22,290 nt of DNA from RGIG6353 sp045531285 (GTDB taxonomy: Bacteria > Bacillota > Clostridia > Oscillospirales > SIG627): positions 1 to 22,290 of the forward strand of contig JAZSDT010000048.1 in the NCBI GenBank assembly GCA_045531285.1. The letters are read 5' to 3'. The position numbers and the translations under genes are program-made. The notes beneath the pieces are model-generated. The model did no database searches and had not been told where the DNA came from. It worked only from the letters and a program-made list of their open reading frames with translations. Positions within the stretch are counted from its first letter, which is position 1, and each line of letters begins with the position of its first letter. Positions 1 through 7,982 of the stretch are shown here, one piece after another.

Positions 1-80
1 TCATATTAAACGCTATACAAAAAGCTGTTTAAAAGCTCTGCAGAGCTTTTAAACAGCTTTTTGTATAGCGTTTAATATGA
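1..80. repeat. 80-bp perfect palindrome, terminator-like
   Basis: The two 40-bp halves are exact reverse complements with no loop; the centre is the CTGCAG at 38-43. The inner part (about 20-61) reads as a long hairpin flanked by A- and T-runs, so it can terminate transcription leaving the zinc-ribbon gene on the minus strand. The outer arms match the tail of the dispersed intergenic repeat described below. The palindrome starts exactly at base 1, so its left limit is not visible and an assembly fold-back at a contig end is possible. Confidence 0.9.
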
Positions 81-143
81 ATTTTGAATTGTTTGAGCAC
101 GTGCATAGATTTGGATAAGCGAAAATTGCCGTCGGTGACTCGC
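63..143 (-). repeat. Dispersed intergenic repeat, copy 1 (divergent)
   Basis: Read on the minus strand this stretch has the same order of blocks as the copy at 17996-18081: a GAGTC-type start, a GGCAATTTTCGC block, a TATCCAAATCTATGCAC block, then an AT-rich tail that enters the palindrome. It lies directly downstream of the zinc-ribbon gene and just before its terminator. The match was found by eye and the copy is degenerate. Confidence 0.55.
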
Positions 144-164
144 TACTTTTTAACATATTATACT

Positions 165-860
165 TTACAAAAAGAAACGTCTTTCCACACCTTCTCTTGC
201 GGCAGGTGATACACCGAAAAATATGAGAGTGAGACCTATGAGCACAAGAGGAATCAGAGGATAAAGTGACCACCAAATGAAATTAAAGTCAAATGTGATA
301 GACAAAAACAGCTCCATTAACGGCATATAGCAGCCTACGGCAATAAAAGCACCGCCGTATATAAACAGTCTGCCTCTTTTCAGATAGTGAGTCAATGCCA
401 CAAGCGCGGTAATTATCAATCCGATAATTCCTGCCGTGGGGAAAGCAAAGCTGAGAAACCAATCTCCGTGATTTATCAGATTGATAAACAAAACGTAGAT
501 GCCCGAGGTAACAAAAAACAAAGCTGTAAAAATAATCGGATTGGGCTTCTTGAACCAAAACGGCAGGACAAAGGAAACATATCCTACCAGAATGGCACCT
601 ATAACGTATGCAGACCAAGTGACAGCCGAATTAAGCTGAAGGTCGCACAGAAGCGTGATTACAATGGGAATTATCGCAACAACGGTAATTGCCGCCATTA
701 TTCCCATTCGGCTGACCTTTTTGGTCTTAGGGTATTTGTTTTTGGGATAAAGGCTGTCTGCTTCGGTACGCACCAAATCAGGATGATATGGAACCGTGCC
801 GCAAAGAGGGCAGCTTTTTTCCGTATCGGAGAGCTTTACTCCGCAATTTATACAATACAT
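165..860 (-). CDS. Zinc-ribbon membrane protein (DUF6320-like)
   Basis: A 231-residue membrane protein with an N-terminal zinc ribbon: Cys3, Cys6, Cys17 and Cys20 form two CxxC knuckles. About six hydrophobic segments follow (roughly residues 52-72, 78-101, 107-127, 136-158, 166-186 and 195-219). The start ATG has a GAGGAAGG ribosome site 6 nt upstream and lies 12 nt after the stop of the esterase-acyltransferase gene, so the two are co-transcribed. The pattern fits the uncharacterised DUF6320 family, which I recall as commonly sitting beside alcohol-acetyltransferase-like genes; this assignment is from memory. It may be a membrane partner of the upstream acyltransferase in modifying a lipid or envelope glycan, but nothing in the sequence gives a reaction. 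Confidence 0.8.
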   Translation of the reverse strand: MYCINCGVKLSDTEKSCPLCGTVPYHPDLVRTEADSLYPKNKYPKTKKVSRMGIMAAITVVAIIPIVITLLCDLQLNSAVTWSAYVIGAILVGYVSFVLPFWFKKPNPIIFTALFFVTSGIYVLFINLINHGDWFLSFAFPTAGIIGLIITALVALTHYLKRGRLFIYGGAFIAVGCYMPLMELFLSITFDFNFIWWSLYPLIPLVLIGLTLIFFGVSPAAREGVERRFFL

Positions 861-872
861 TTTATTCCTTCC

Positions 873-3035
873 TCATTTTCTCGAATTACTCTCCACCTCT
901 GCGTGAAGTCCAAGGGATTCGAGAGTCTTGTAAAAGTGGTATTCTACCTCAGGCTCACAGGTGTTGCGGATGAAATTGATATAAAGGGTATCCCCCCACG
1001 ATACTACTCCGCAGTTGTTGGGAGCAGTTGCCTGTACTCCCAGAATAAAATCAAAGCGGTCGATGTATGGTGTCATTTCATCGGGCACTGCGACTCTTCC
1101 AAGATTTGACATAGTTATGCAGGATTTCTTCTCCCCCACTGCATCAAAAACCGCCTTCATCACGACATTCTTCAAAAACAGCGGCATTATCTTAACTATG
1201 AGTGCTTTTTCGCTGTTGACGTTGGTTGCTATTTTCGAGCTCATCACCTGTGGATTGATGTCAAGTCCCATGCGGTGATGAACAGCCATACAAATATCCC
1301 TGAAGCTGTATTCTCCCAATCTCGGGTCAATTTCAGGAGTTGTAAAGTATGCAAAGTTGCGCATTGTACGGCTCTTGAATATATTTCTTAGATTTACAGG
1401 AATAAGCACCTTGACAGGCTTAAGCCTTTTGGGATTGGTCACCTTTTTCTTTTGCAGGTCTGTCAGCGCGCTCATCATCACTGCAGCAAGAAACGCCGTA
1501 AGAGTGACGCCGTACTCGTGCGCCTTATCCACAGCCTCCTTTACAGGAAGCTTGAAGCAGGTTAGATTGAGAAAGCCTGCAGTTTCAACAGTACCCGACA
1601 GGTGCCATGCGTTGCTTTCTCGGCGGCTGGCATTGACCTTGCCGGAATACTTCTGGAAGCTGTCCTCCAGCTCCTCACTGTCGGGGTCCTCCAAGCGCGG
1701 TAATACTCCCCTCTCGGCAGTTATTGAAATGCCGTATTTTTGCTGAATATATTCTGCCACCAGCGTTTTTAAAAATATCAAAGCACCAGTTCCGTCGGTG
1801 AGCGAATGGAACAGCTCCACAGCTATTCTCTTTTTATAGACCAACACCCTGAACGCACAGGTTGAAATCTCTTTTTTAGACATTCTGGTAAGAGGAAAGC
1901 TGTTCTCCTCCATTATTTCGGGAGCCTTCGATATCTGCTCAAGATAGTACCAGAATGCACCCTTACGAAGTCTGGTTGCAATCGATGGGAAGCGTCGCAC
2001 AGTCACGTCCAACGCCGATGAGAGCACTTCCGTATCTACGTCATCCTTCAAAGTTGCAGACAGGCGGAATACGTTACTCCAGTTCTGTCGGCGTGCGGCA
2101 GGATATATCTTTGCGGCATTGTCAAGCCTCATCCATCTGAGCTTATCAGCCTTCGCCATTACCTTATCCAAAAACGAATTTATTTCCTTTATATCGTCTC
2201 TGTCCTCGGCAAGAGCATACAGTATGTATGCGTGCCAACGGCAGGGCTTTACTGTTATATGGGAATGACAACCACAGCTTTTCAATCGCCCATGCATCAT
2301 AACGGCATCGTCAAGCATTATCTCGTCGCCTCCTACAAAAATAAGAGACGGAGGCATTCCTGTCAAATCGGCATACAGAGGCGACACCAGCGGGTCTTCC
2401 CTGTTGCTTGCATACGAATCGGCATAGAAATCCAACACCTTCAAGGACATTGACGGGTCAACGTCGGCATTCTTTTTATATGAATCTCCCGTAGCCTTCA
2501 AATCCGTCCACGGAGAAATTGCAACGATGCCCGCAGGCAAAGGTTCGCCAAGCTCACGGAGCTTCAATACCAGTGAGTAGCAAAGTCCCCCTCCTGCACT
2601 TTCTCCAATGAGTGTTATTTTATCGTGAGAATATCCCTTTGATAGAAGGTATCTGTAGGCTTCTATTGAATCCTCAAGAGCTGCGGGAAAAGGATTTTCG
2701 GGAGCAAGACGGTAAGCGGGAGCAAAAACTCTCGTACCGGTTTCAACACCAAGCGTTGTACCCACGCCCTTTGTATAACCCAAGTCACCCGACGTATATC
2801 CGCCTCCGTGAAGATAGAGCAAAACACCCTGACGGCGCTGGTCTCGGGGCAATATCCAACAGGCTTTGAATTTTTCAAAGGAGTGTTCCTTTATAATGAC
2901 CTTTCCTCTGTGAGCCATACGCATAAGAGAGCCTATTTTCTCCTGTCCCAAGCGCATCATATCAAGCTTACATGTATCAAGCAGCGGCTTTAACAATGAC
3001 AACTGCTTGCGCATAGCCTTTGCGGATAACGGCAT
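873..3035 (-). CDS. Esterase (HSL-type) fused to alcohol-acyltransferase-like domain
   Basis: A 720-residue two-domain protein. The N-terminal half (about 1-285) is an alpha/beta hydrolase of the hormone-sensitive-lipase type: oxyanion motif HGGG at 68-71, nucleophile motif GESAGGG with Ser138, an Asp in GGDEIMLDD near 229 and His260 in WHAY. The C-terminal half (about 293-720) starts with LDNAAKIYPA and carries the acyl-transfer motif HxxxDG (HSLTDG, His402 and Asp406), as in alcohol-acetyltransferase, PapA and condensation-type enzymes. No signal peptide is seen, so it should be cytosolic or membrane-associated. I start at the ATG at 3035, which has GGAAGGAG upstream; an in-frame TTG eight codons earlier has no such site. 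It is the first gene of a unit with the zinc-ribbon membrane protein. Substrates are unknown; an acyl group could be released by one domain and transferred by the other. Confidence 0.85.
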   Translation of the reverse strand: MPLSAKAMRKQLSLLKPLLDTCKLDMMRLGQEKIGSLMRMAHRGKVIIKEHSFEKFKACWILPRDQRRQGVLLYLHGGGYTSGDLGYTKGVGTTLGVETGTRVFAPAYRLAPENPFPAALEDSIEAYRYLLSKGYSHDKITLIGESAGGGLCYSLVLKLRELGEPLPAGIVAISPWTDLKATGDSYKKNADVDPSMSLKVLDFYADSYASNREDPLVSPLYADLTGMPPSLIFVGGDEIMLDDAVMMHGRLKSCGCHSHITVKPCRWHAYILYALAEDRDDIKEINSFLDKVMAKADKLRWMRLDNAAKIYPAARRQNWSNVFRLSATLKDDVDTEVLSSALDVTVRRFPSIATRLRKGAFWYYLEQISKAPEIMEENSFPLTRMSKKEISTCAFRVLVYKKRIAVELFHSLTDGTGALIFLKTLVAEYIQQKYGISITAERGVLPRLEDPDSEELEDSFQKYSGKVNASRRESNAWHLSGTVETAGFLNLTCFKLPVKEAVDKAHEYGVTLTAFLAAVMMSALTDLQKKKVTNPKRLKPVKVLIPVNLRNIFKSRTMRNFAYFTTPEIDPRLGEYSFRDICMAVHHRMGLDINPQVMSSKIATNVNSEKALIVKIMPLFLKNVVMKAVFDAVGEKKSCITMSNLGRVAVPDEMTPYIDRFDFILGVQATAPNNCGVVSWGDTLYINFIRNTCEPEVEYHFYKTLESLGLHAEVESNSRK

Positions 3036-3067
3036 TATAACACTCCTTCCATTAATCAAGTAGGTTT

Positions 3068-3096
3068 ATAATACCACACTTCATTCTTTTTTTCAA
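3068..3096 (-). promoter_or_regulatory. Promoter of the esterase-acyltransferase unit
   Basis: On the minus strand TTGAAA (3091-3096) is followed after 17 nt by TATTAT (3068-3073), about 30 bases upstream of the ATG at 3035. It diverges from the promoter of the threonine aldolase operon. A small dyad, TTACC-AAAC-GGTAA at 3097-3110, sits between the two promoters and could be a shared operator. Confidence 0.65.
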
Positions 3097-3138
3097 TTAC
3101 CAAACGGTAAATTTTTGTACTCAGTTTAAGAAAATATA

Positions 3139-3167
3139 TTGCACGTTCCGCGAAAATGTGGTATATT
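3139..3167 (+). promoter_or_regulatory. Promoter of the threonine aldolase-GH20 operon
   Basis: TTGCAC (3139-3144), a 17-nt spacer and TATATT (3162-3167). The predicted transcript start, near 3174, leaves only a very short leader before the ribosome site AAAGGAG (3174-3180) and the ATG at 3189. The upstream in-frame ATG at 3156 lies inside this promoter spacer and so is unlikely to be used. Confidence 0.65.
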
Positions 3168-3188
3168 CAATACAAAGGAGATGGACGT

Positions 3189-4202
3189 ATGTCAAAGGAC
3201 TTCAGAGGAGAAATATGGACAAATACCGACCCTCGCGTAATGGAAGCCATGATGAAGGCTAATGACGAGGAGGTTGACGGATGTGTGGGAGGCGACTCCT
3301 ACAGTATAAAAGCTATAGCAGAGGTACAAAAATACTTCAAGGATGAAATATATGCAACCTACACCATAAACGGTACAGGTGCTAATATTATTGCCATGAA
3401 AGCAATGCTGGACAGCTATTCAGCCATTGTCTGTGCCAAGGAAACTCACATAAACGTATATGAAGCAGGAGCATTTGAGTACACGCTTGGAAACAAAATA
3501 CTTGCCGCAGACAGTACCGACGGAAAGCTGACTCCGGATTCCGTAAGAAAACTGCTCAACAATAACAAAAAATACAAATATCATCCCAAGGTAGCGGTAA
3601 TAACTCAGCCCACCGAATTCGGCACGGTATACACTATCCAAGAATTGAAAACTCTCTGTGATTTTCTCCACTCCATTGGAATGTACGTTTTTATTGACGG
3701 CGCAAGAATCGGAACGGCGCTGGTATCGCTGAACTGTACGCTGACCGAAATGATAGAGTATCCCGACGTGGACGCATTTACTCTTGGCGGTACGAAATCA
3801 GGTGCTATGTTCGGTGAGATGGTAGTATTCAGAAGAAAGGAATTTGCAACGGCACTTCCTTACATACAAAAGCAGTCCTTTCAGCATTTTGACCGCTCAA
3901 AGTTTATAGGCGCACAGTTCTGTGCACTGTTTGAAAACGGTCTGTGGCTGGAAAACGCAAAAAAAGCCAACGAGAGTGCAAAGCTGTTGGAGAAAAAATT
4001 TGCCGCAAAGGGCATCAAGCCCTATTATCCCGTTGAAGCAAATATGTTCTTCGGTGTGTTCACAAAGGAACAGCTTGAAAAGCTCACCTCGGAATTTGAC
4101 CTTCACTACTGGAACGAAGAGACGAAAACGGTTCGCATTGCCGCCACCGCCTTTACGCCTCCTGCCGCTATAGACAGACTTGTGGGGTTGTTGGATAAGT
4201 AG
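3189..4202 (+). CDS. Low-specificity L-threonine aldolase
   Basis: A 337-residue PLP enzyme of the beta-eliminating lyase/threonine aldolase family (fold type I), predicted to cleave L-threonine or L-allo-threonine to glycine and acetaldehyde in the cytosol. Visible features are the NGTGANI phosphate-binding stretch (61-67), His87 expected to stack on the cofactor, Asp170 in FIDGARIG contacting the PLP ring nitrogen, and the Schiff-base Lys203 in TLGGTKSG. Length is normal for the family. The start at 3189 follows AAAGGAG by 8 nt. It is the first gene of the operon and is followed after 35 nt, without a terminator, by the first GH20 gene. The family also acts on other beta-hydroxy amino acids, so serine or phenylserine-type substrates are possible. 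Confidence 0.88.
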   Translation: MSKDFRGEIWTNTDPRVMEAMMKANDEEVDGCVGGDSYSIKAIAEVQKYFKDEIYATYTINGTGANIIAMKAMLDSYSAIVCAKETHINVYEAGAFEYTLGNKILAADSTDGKLTPDSVRKLLNNNKKYKYHPKVAVITQPTEFGTVYTIQELKTLCDFLHSIGMYVFIDGARIGTALVSLNCTLTEMIEYPDVDAFTLGGTKSGAMFGEMVVFRRKEFATALPYIQKQSFQHFDRSKFIGAQFCALFENGLWLENAKKANESAKLLEKKFAAKGIKPYYPVEANMFFGVFTKEQLEKLTSEFDLHYWNEETKTVRIAATAFTPPAAIDRLVGLLDK

Positions 4203-4237
4203 AAAACAATATTTATTTCACATAAAAAGGAGGAAAA

Positions 4238-6088
4238 ATGAACATTACAGTACTAAATCCCGGAGCTTTTGAAGCCCCGATAAAAGAACTTCTCAATGAA
4301 ACGACAGCATCTTGGGGAGATGGCGGAGTTACAGTTACCCTGGAAAAGTGTGACGAAGGTGTAAGAGTGGTATCCGACGGCAGTAACGTGACCCTTTACT
4401 ACTCCGACCTAACCTCTCTTTTCAGAGGAATCGGAACGATTGCAGTAAGAGAAGGTTCTTACGACGTTGTCGAAAAGCTGAAATACAGACAGCTCGGTAA
4501 TATGATCGACTGCTCAAGAAATGCCGTGGCAAGAGTGGAAACCGTAAAGAGATTCTGTCGTATATCCGCCTTAATGGGCTTCAATATGCTCCAACTTTAC
4601 ACCGAGGACACTTATGAAATAGAGGGTGAGCCGTATTTTGGGCATCTGAGGGGCAGATACACGGGCGATGAGCTTCGGGAAATAGATGCATATGCTTCAC
4701 AATTCGGAATAGAAGTTATTCCCTGTATACAGACCTTAGCGCATCTCAATGCCATTTTCCGTTGGAGAGAATATCAGCCCTTACGTGACACCGGTAACAT
4801 ACTGAACGTTGGTCTTGAGAGAACCTACGAGCTGATAGAAAAAATGCTCATCTCCATGAAAGGCAATCTCAGAAGCCGTCAGATAAATATCGGCATGGAC
4901 GAGGCGCACGACCTTGGCAGAGGTAAGTACCTTGACAAATTCGGATACCGTGAGCGCGGTGAAATAATGAAAGAGCACCTTGACCGTGTGGTGAGTCTCT
5001 GTGAGAAGCACGGATATGAGCCTATGATGTGGTCGGATATGTTCTTCCGTATTTGCTCACCCAACGGCGGATACTTTGAAGAAAGCGCCGAGCTTACCGA
5101 AGAAGTAATAAACAGTGTGCCTAAAAACATTAATCTCATAATGTGGCAGTACTATTACGAGGAAAAGCTCTACAGCGTAATGTGCCGTGAGCACTTCAGG
5201 TTCAAAAATAAAATCTCATTTGCAGGCGGTGCAGCTTGCTGGTCCACCTTCGCTCCCTTCCAGGAATATGCTAAGGTTGTAGCAAAAGGAACTGTGAAAA
5301 AGATAGCGGAATATCCCTTCGACACAGTATTCTGTACAGAATGGGGTGACGGCGGCGCAGAGACCTCCTTCCTTACCACACTTCCCACAATGGCAATATT
5401 TGCCGAGGGCGGTTGGTCGGGTGACACAAGCGACGAGGCTTTAAGACTTTGTACCAAGCGAGTCAATGCCGACTATGACGATTTCAAATCACTTGATAAA
5501 TTCTCCCTTATCCCAAAGGTAGCAAACAATTTCTCCTATGCTACAAGGTATTTGCTCTATGCAGACGTACTTCAAGGAAAGTGGGATATGCAAATTCCCG
5601 ACGGATGTGATGAGCATTTTGCGGATACAGAAGCAGAGATGCGTAAGGCGTCGAAAAACAATCCAAAATGGAGCTACATCTTTGACTTTTACGCCGACTT
5701 TGCAAGGGTACTTGCAACAAAGTCCGAGCTTGGTAAAAAGCTTAAATCAGCCTATGACAGAGGCGACAAGGCAGAAATGCTCAATATGGCAAACACAGTT
5801 ATACCAATGCTTGTTTCTGACGTTGAGGTATTTCTAAAGTCCTTTAAAAAACGTTGGGAGACCGACAGCAAGGACTTCGGATTCGACGTACAGGAAGTAA
5901 GAATAGGCGGTCTTATATACAGACTCAAAGGTGCATCCCAAAAGATACTGGATTACCTGGATGGCAAGATAGATAAAATTGAGGAGCTAGAAGCCCCGAG
6001 ATTGCTTATGGACAAGAATCATCCTGCAGTGCCATACGGATACAGCATATCCTGGATAGATGCAGTATCGTCTTCAATTATTTTTTAA
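4238..6088 (+). CDS. GH20 beta-N-acetylhexosaminidase, paralogue 1
   Basis: A 616-residue GH20 enzyme expected to remove terminal beta-GlcNAc or beta-GalNAc from oligosaccharides by substrate-assisted catalysis. The family's catalytic Asp-Glu pair is Asp221-Glu222 in IGMDEAH. Other conserved stretches are QLYTEDTYEIE (119-129), the HLRGRY segment (136-141), IQTLAHL (164-170) and MMWSDMFF (263-270). The first 80 or so residues form a small domain before the TIM barrel, and a helical C-terminal part follows about 430. There is no signal peptide, as in intracellular GH20 enzymes of the Streptococcus pneumoniae GH20C type. A strong AAGGAGG site precedes the ATG. Its last 20 residues (after VPYGYSISW) differ from the two paralogues. 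The barrel part is closest to paralogue 3. The next gene starts 11 nt later, with its AAGGAG site overlapping this stop codon. Exact linkage specificity cannot be read from sequence. Confidence 0.87.
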   Translation: MNITVLNPGAFEAPIKELLNETTASWGDGGVTVTLEKCDEGVRVVSDGSNVTLYYSDLTSLFRGIGTIAVREGSYDVVEKLKYRQLGNMIDCSRNAVARVETVKRFCRISALMGFNMLQLYTEDTYEIEGEPYFGHLRGRYTGDELREIDAYASQFGIEVIPCIQTLAHLNAIFRWREYQPLRDTGNILNVGLERTYELIEKMLISMKGNLRSRQINIGMDEAHDLGRGKYLDKFGYRERGEIMKEHLDRVVSLCEKHGYEPMMWSDMFFRICSPNGGYFEESAELTEEVINSVPKNINLIMWQYYYEEKLYSVMCREHFRFKNKISFAGGAACWSTFAPFQEYAKVVAKGTVKKIAEYPFDTVFCTEWGDGGAETSFLTTLPTMAIFAEGGWSGDTSDEALRLCTKRVNADYDDFKSLDKFSLIPKVANNFSYATRYLLYADVLQGKWDMQIPDGCDEHFADTEAEMRKASKNNPKWSYIFDFYADFARVLATKSELGKKLKSAYDRGDKAEMLNMANTVIPMLVSDVEVFLKSFKKRWETDSKDFGFDVQEVRIGGLIYRLKGASQKILDYLDGKIDKIEELEAPRLLMDKNHPAVPYGYSISWIDAVSSSIIF

Positions 6089-6099
6089 GGAGTAAGATC

Positions 6100-7974
6100 A
6101 TGAATATTTTAGTTACAAACGCAAAAAAGCTTGAAGCACTCATCAAAGAAGTATTGACAGAAACAACAGCTACGTGGGGTGAGGGCGGTGTCTACGTTAC
6201 TCTCGACAAATGCGACGAGGGCATCAGGATAGTTTCCGACGGCAAGGATATAACCCTTTATTATTCAACTCTCAACTCTCTTTTCAGAGGTATGGGCGTA
6301 ATTATTTCAAAGGGTGAGACTGCTTACGAGACGGAAGAAAAGCTTTGCTACAAGAATTTCGGCTGTATGGTAGACTGTTCAAGAAACGCCGTATTGAATA
6401 TAGCATCGGTAAAAAGATTTTTGAAGATATCGGCTTTACTTGGCTTTAATACAATTCAGCTTTACACAGAAGATACCTACGAAATTGAGACCGAGCCTTA
6501 TTTCGGTCATCTCAGAGGCAGATACTCTGTAAAGGAATTACAGGAAATTGACGCTTATGCGGCGTCGCTTGGCATTGAAGCAGTACCCTGTATACAGACT
6601 CTTGCACATCTTGACGCCATCTTTGAGTGGGCTGATTACAAAAAGATAAGAGACAAGGCAAATATACTTAACGTAGGCATGGAAGAGACCTATACACTTA
6701 TCGACAAGATGCTTGCCGCTTCAAAGAAGGCTTTTAAAACCAATAAGATAAACATCGGTATGGACGAGGCTCACGAGCTTGGCAGAGGTAAGTACCTTGA
6801 TATGTTCGGCTACAAGGAAAAGAGCGTAATTATGAAGGAGCATCTTGCCAGAGTAATAGAGCTTTGCCGTAAGCACGGCTACGAGCCTATGATGTGGTCG
6901 GATATGTTCTTCCGTGTTTGTTCAAAGACAGGTGACTACTACGACAAGAACGTGGAGCTCACCGACGAGGTAATCAAATCTGTTCCCGAGGAAGTAAATC
7001 TTGTATTCTGGAACTATCACTTTACCAAGGCTGAGGACTACGAGCATATGCTTGATAACCATATGAAGTTCAATCGCAAGGTGTCCTTTGCAGGCGGTGT
7101 TTGGACCTGGCTGGGCTTTGCTCCCGCACAGAAATATGCCGTTAACGTAGCGCGTCACGCCACAGAATCTCTAAGAAAATACAACCTTGACACAGTACTT
7201 GTAACCATATGGGGTGACAACGGCGCCGAAGCGTCGGCATTCTCTCCCCTTCCCTCGTTGACAGCATACGCTGAGGGTGGCTGGTCGGGTGACACAAGCG
7301 ATGAAGCCATTGAAAGTAAAATGGCTGTTCTCGGTGCTTCTTACCGCGACTTTTTGGAAATGGACCTTCTCCTGTACAAGCAGATGTGGTCTATCGTCCA
7401 CAAGTATATGCTCTACGGCGACCCGTTGCTTGGCACTTGGGATTATCACATTCCCAACGACACCGACGAGTTTTTTGCCAATGCCGCCAACGTATTTGAA
7501 GGCTGTGCACAGCGCAATCCCAAGTGGGCATACATATTCAATTCCCTTGAAAAGCTCTCGAGCGTTCTGGCAACAAAAGCAAGCTTTGGCATAAAACTGA
7601 AAGCCGCATATGATAATAAGGATAAGACCGAGCTTGACATAATTGCAAATGAAACAGTACCATATCTGGTAGAAGAGATTAAGGACTTTATTTCAGCTCA
7701 CCGCAGAAGATGGAGAGTTGACAACAAGAATTTCGGCTTTGACGTTCAGGACGTAAGACTGGGAGGTCTGATACAGCGCTTGGAAGCTACTGCCGAAACG
7801 GTAAACGCCTACCTCAACGGAGAGCTTGACGTAATCGAAGAGCTGGAGGTTCCCCGTCTTGCAGACGTGGGAGGTGCTGAATTAAGCCTTATCGAAGGCG
7901 GAACAGACAACAAGAAAGGCACTCTTGCCAACGCATACATCTGGAGTGAAATTTATTCAAAATCAAGAAAGTGA
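6100..7974 (+). CDS. GH20 beta-N-acetylhexosaminidase, paralogue 2
   Basis: A 624-residue cytosolic GH20 enzyme, the middle copy of a tandem triplet. The catalytic pair is Asp222-Glu223 in IGMDEAHELG; QLYTEDTYEIE, HLRGRY, IQTLAHL and MMWSDMFF are all retained, so it should be active. Residues 57-80 (containing GVIISKGETAYE) are nearly the same as in paralogue 3 but unlike paralogue 1, while the barrel segment around 100-215 is more divergent from both others (for example ETEPYFG rather than EGEPYFG). This suggests partial gene conversion or a distinct specificity. It has a short extra loop near residue 295 and a C-terminal extension after about 585. The AAGGAG site lies on the stop codon of the previous gene, indicating translational coupling. 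No terminator or promoter is seen within the triplet. Confidence 0.87.
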   Translation: MNILVTNAKKLEALIKEVLTETTATWGEGGVYVTLDKCDEGIRIVSDGKDITLYYSTLNSLFRGMGVIISKGETAYETEEKLCYKNFGCMVDCSRNAVLNIASVKRFLKISALLGFNTIQLYTEDTYEIETEPYFGHLRGRYSVKELQEIDAYAASLGIEAVPCIQTLAHLDAIFEWADYKKIRDKANILNVGMEETYTLIDKMLAASKKAFKTNKINIGMDEAHELGRGKYLDMFGYKEKSVIMKEHLARVIELCRKHGYEPMMWSDMFFRVCSKTGDYYDKNVELTDEVIKSVPEEVNLVFWNYHFTKAEDYEHMLDNHMKFNRKVSFAGGVWTWLGFAPAQKYAVNVARHATESLRKYNLDTVLVTIWGDNGAEASAFSPLPSLTAYAEGGWSGDTSDEAIESKMAVLGASYRDFLEMDLLLYKQMWSIVHKYMLYGDPLLGTWDYHIPNDTDEFFANAANVFEGCAQRNPKWAYIFNSLEKLSSVLATKASFGIKLKAAYDNKDKTELDIIANETVPYLVEEIKDFISAHRRRWRVDNKNFGFDVQDVRLGGLIQRLEATAETVNAYLNGELDVIEELEVPRLADVGGAELSLIEGGTDNKKGTLANAYIWSEIYSKSRK

Positions 7975-7982
7975 GAAAAGAA

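Noticed and set aside
387..1109. A 240-codon plus-strand reading frame opposite the zinc-ribbon and esterase-acyltransferase genes
   Set aside because: It has no ribosome site and no recognisable motifs. It spans two well-supported genes on the other strand, including the gap between them.
873..3059. Longer starts for several genes (TTG at 3059, ATG at 3156, ATG at 15742, ATG at 20985)
   Set aside because: Each lacks a ribosome site, lies within or upstream of the promoter, or both. Internal starts with strong AGGAG-type sites fit better.
4203..4237. Separate promoter or terminator between the threonine aldolase and first GH20 gene
   Set aside because: The 35-base gap holds only an AT-rich stretch and a ribosome site, so the genes are treated as one operon.
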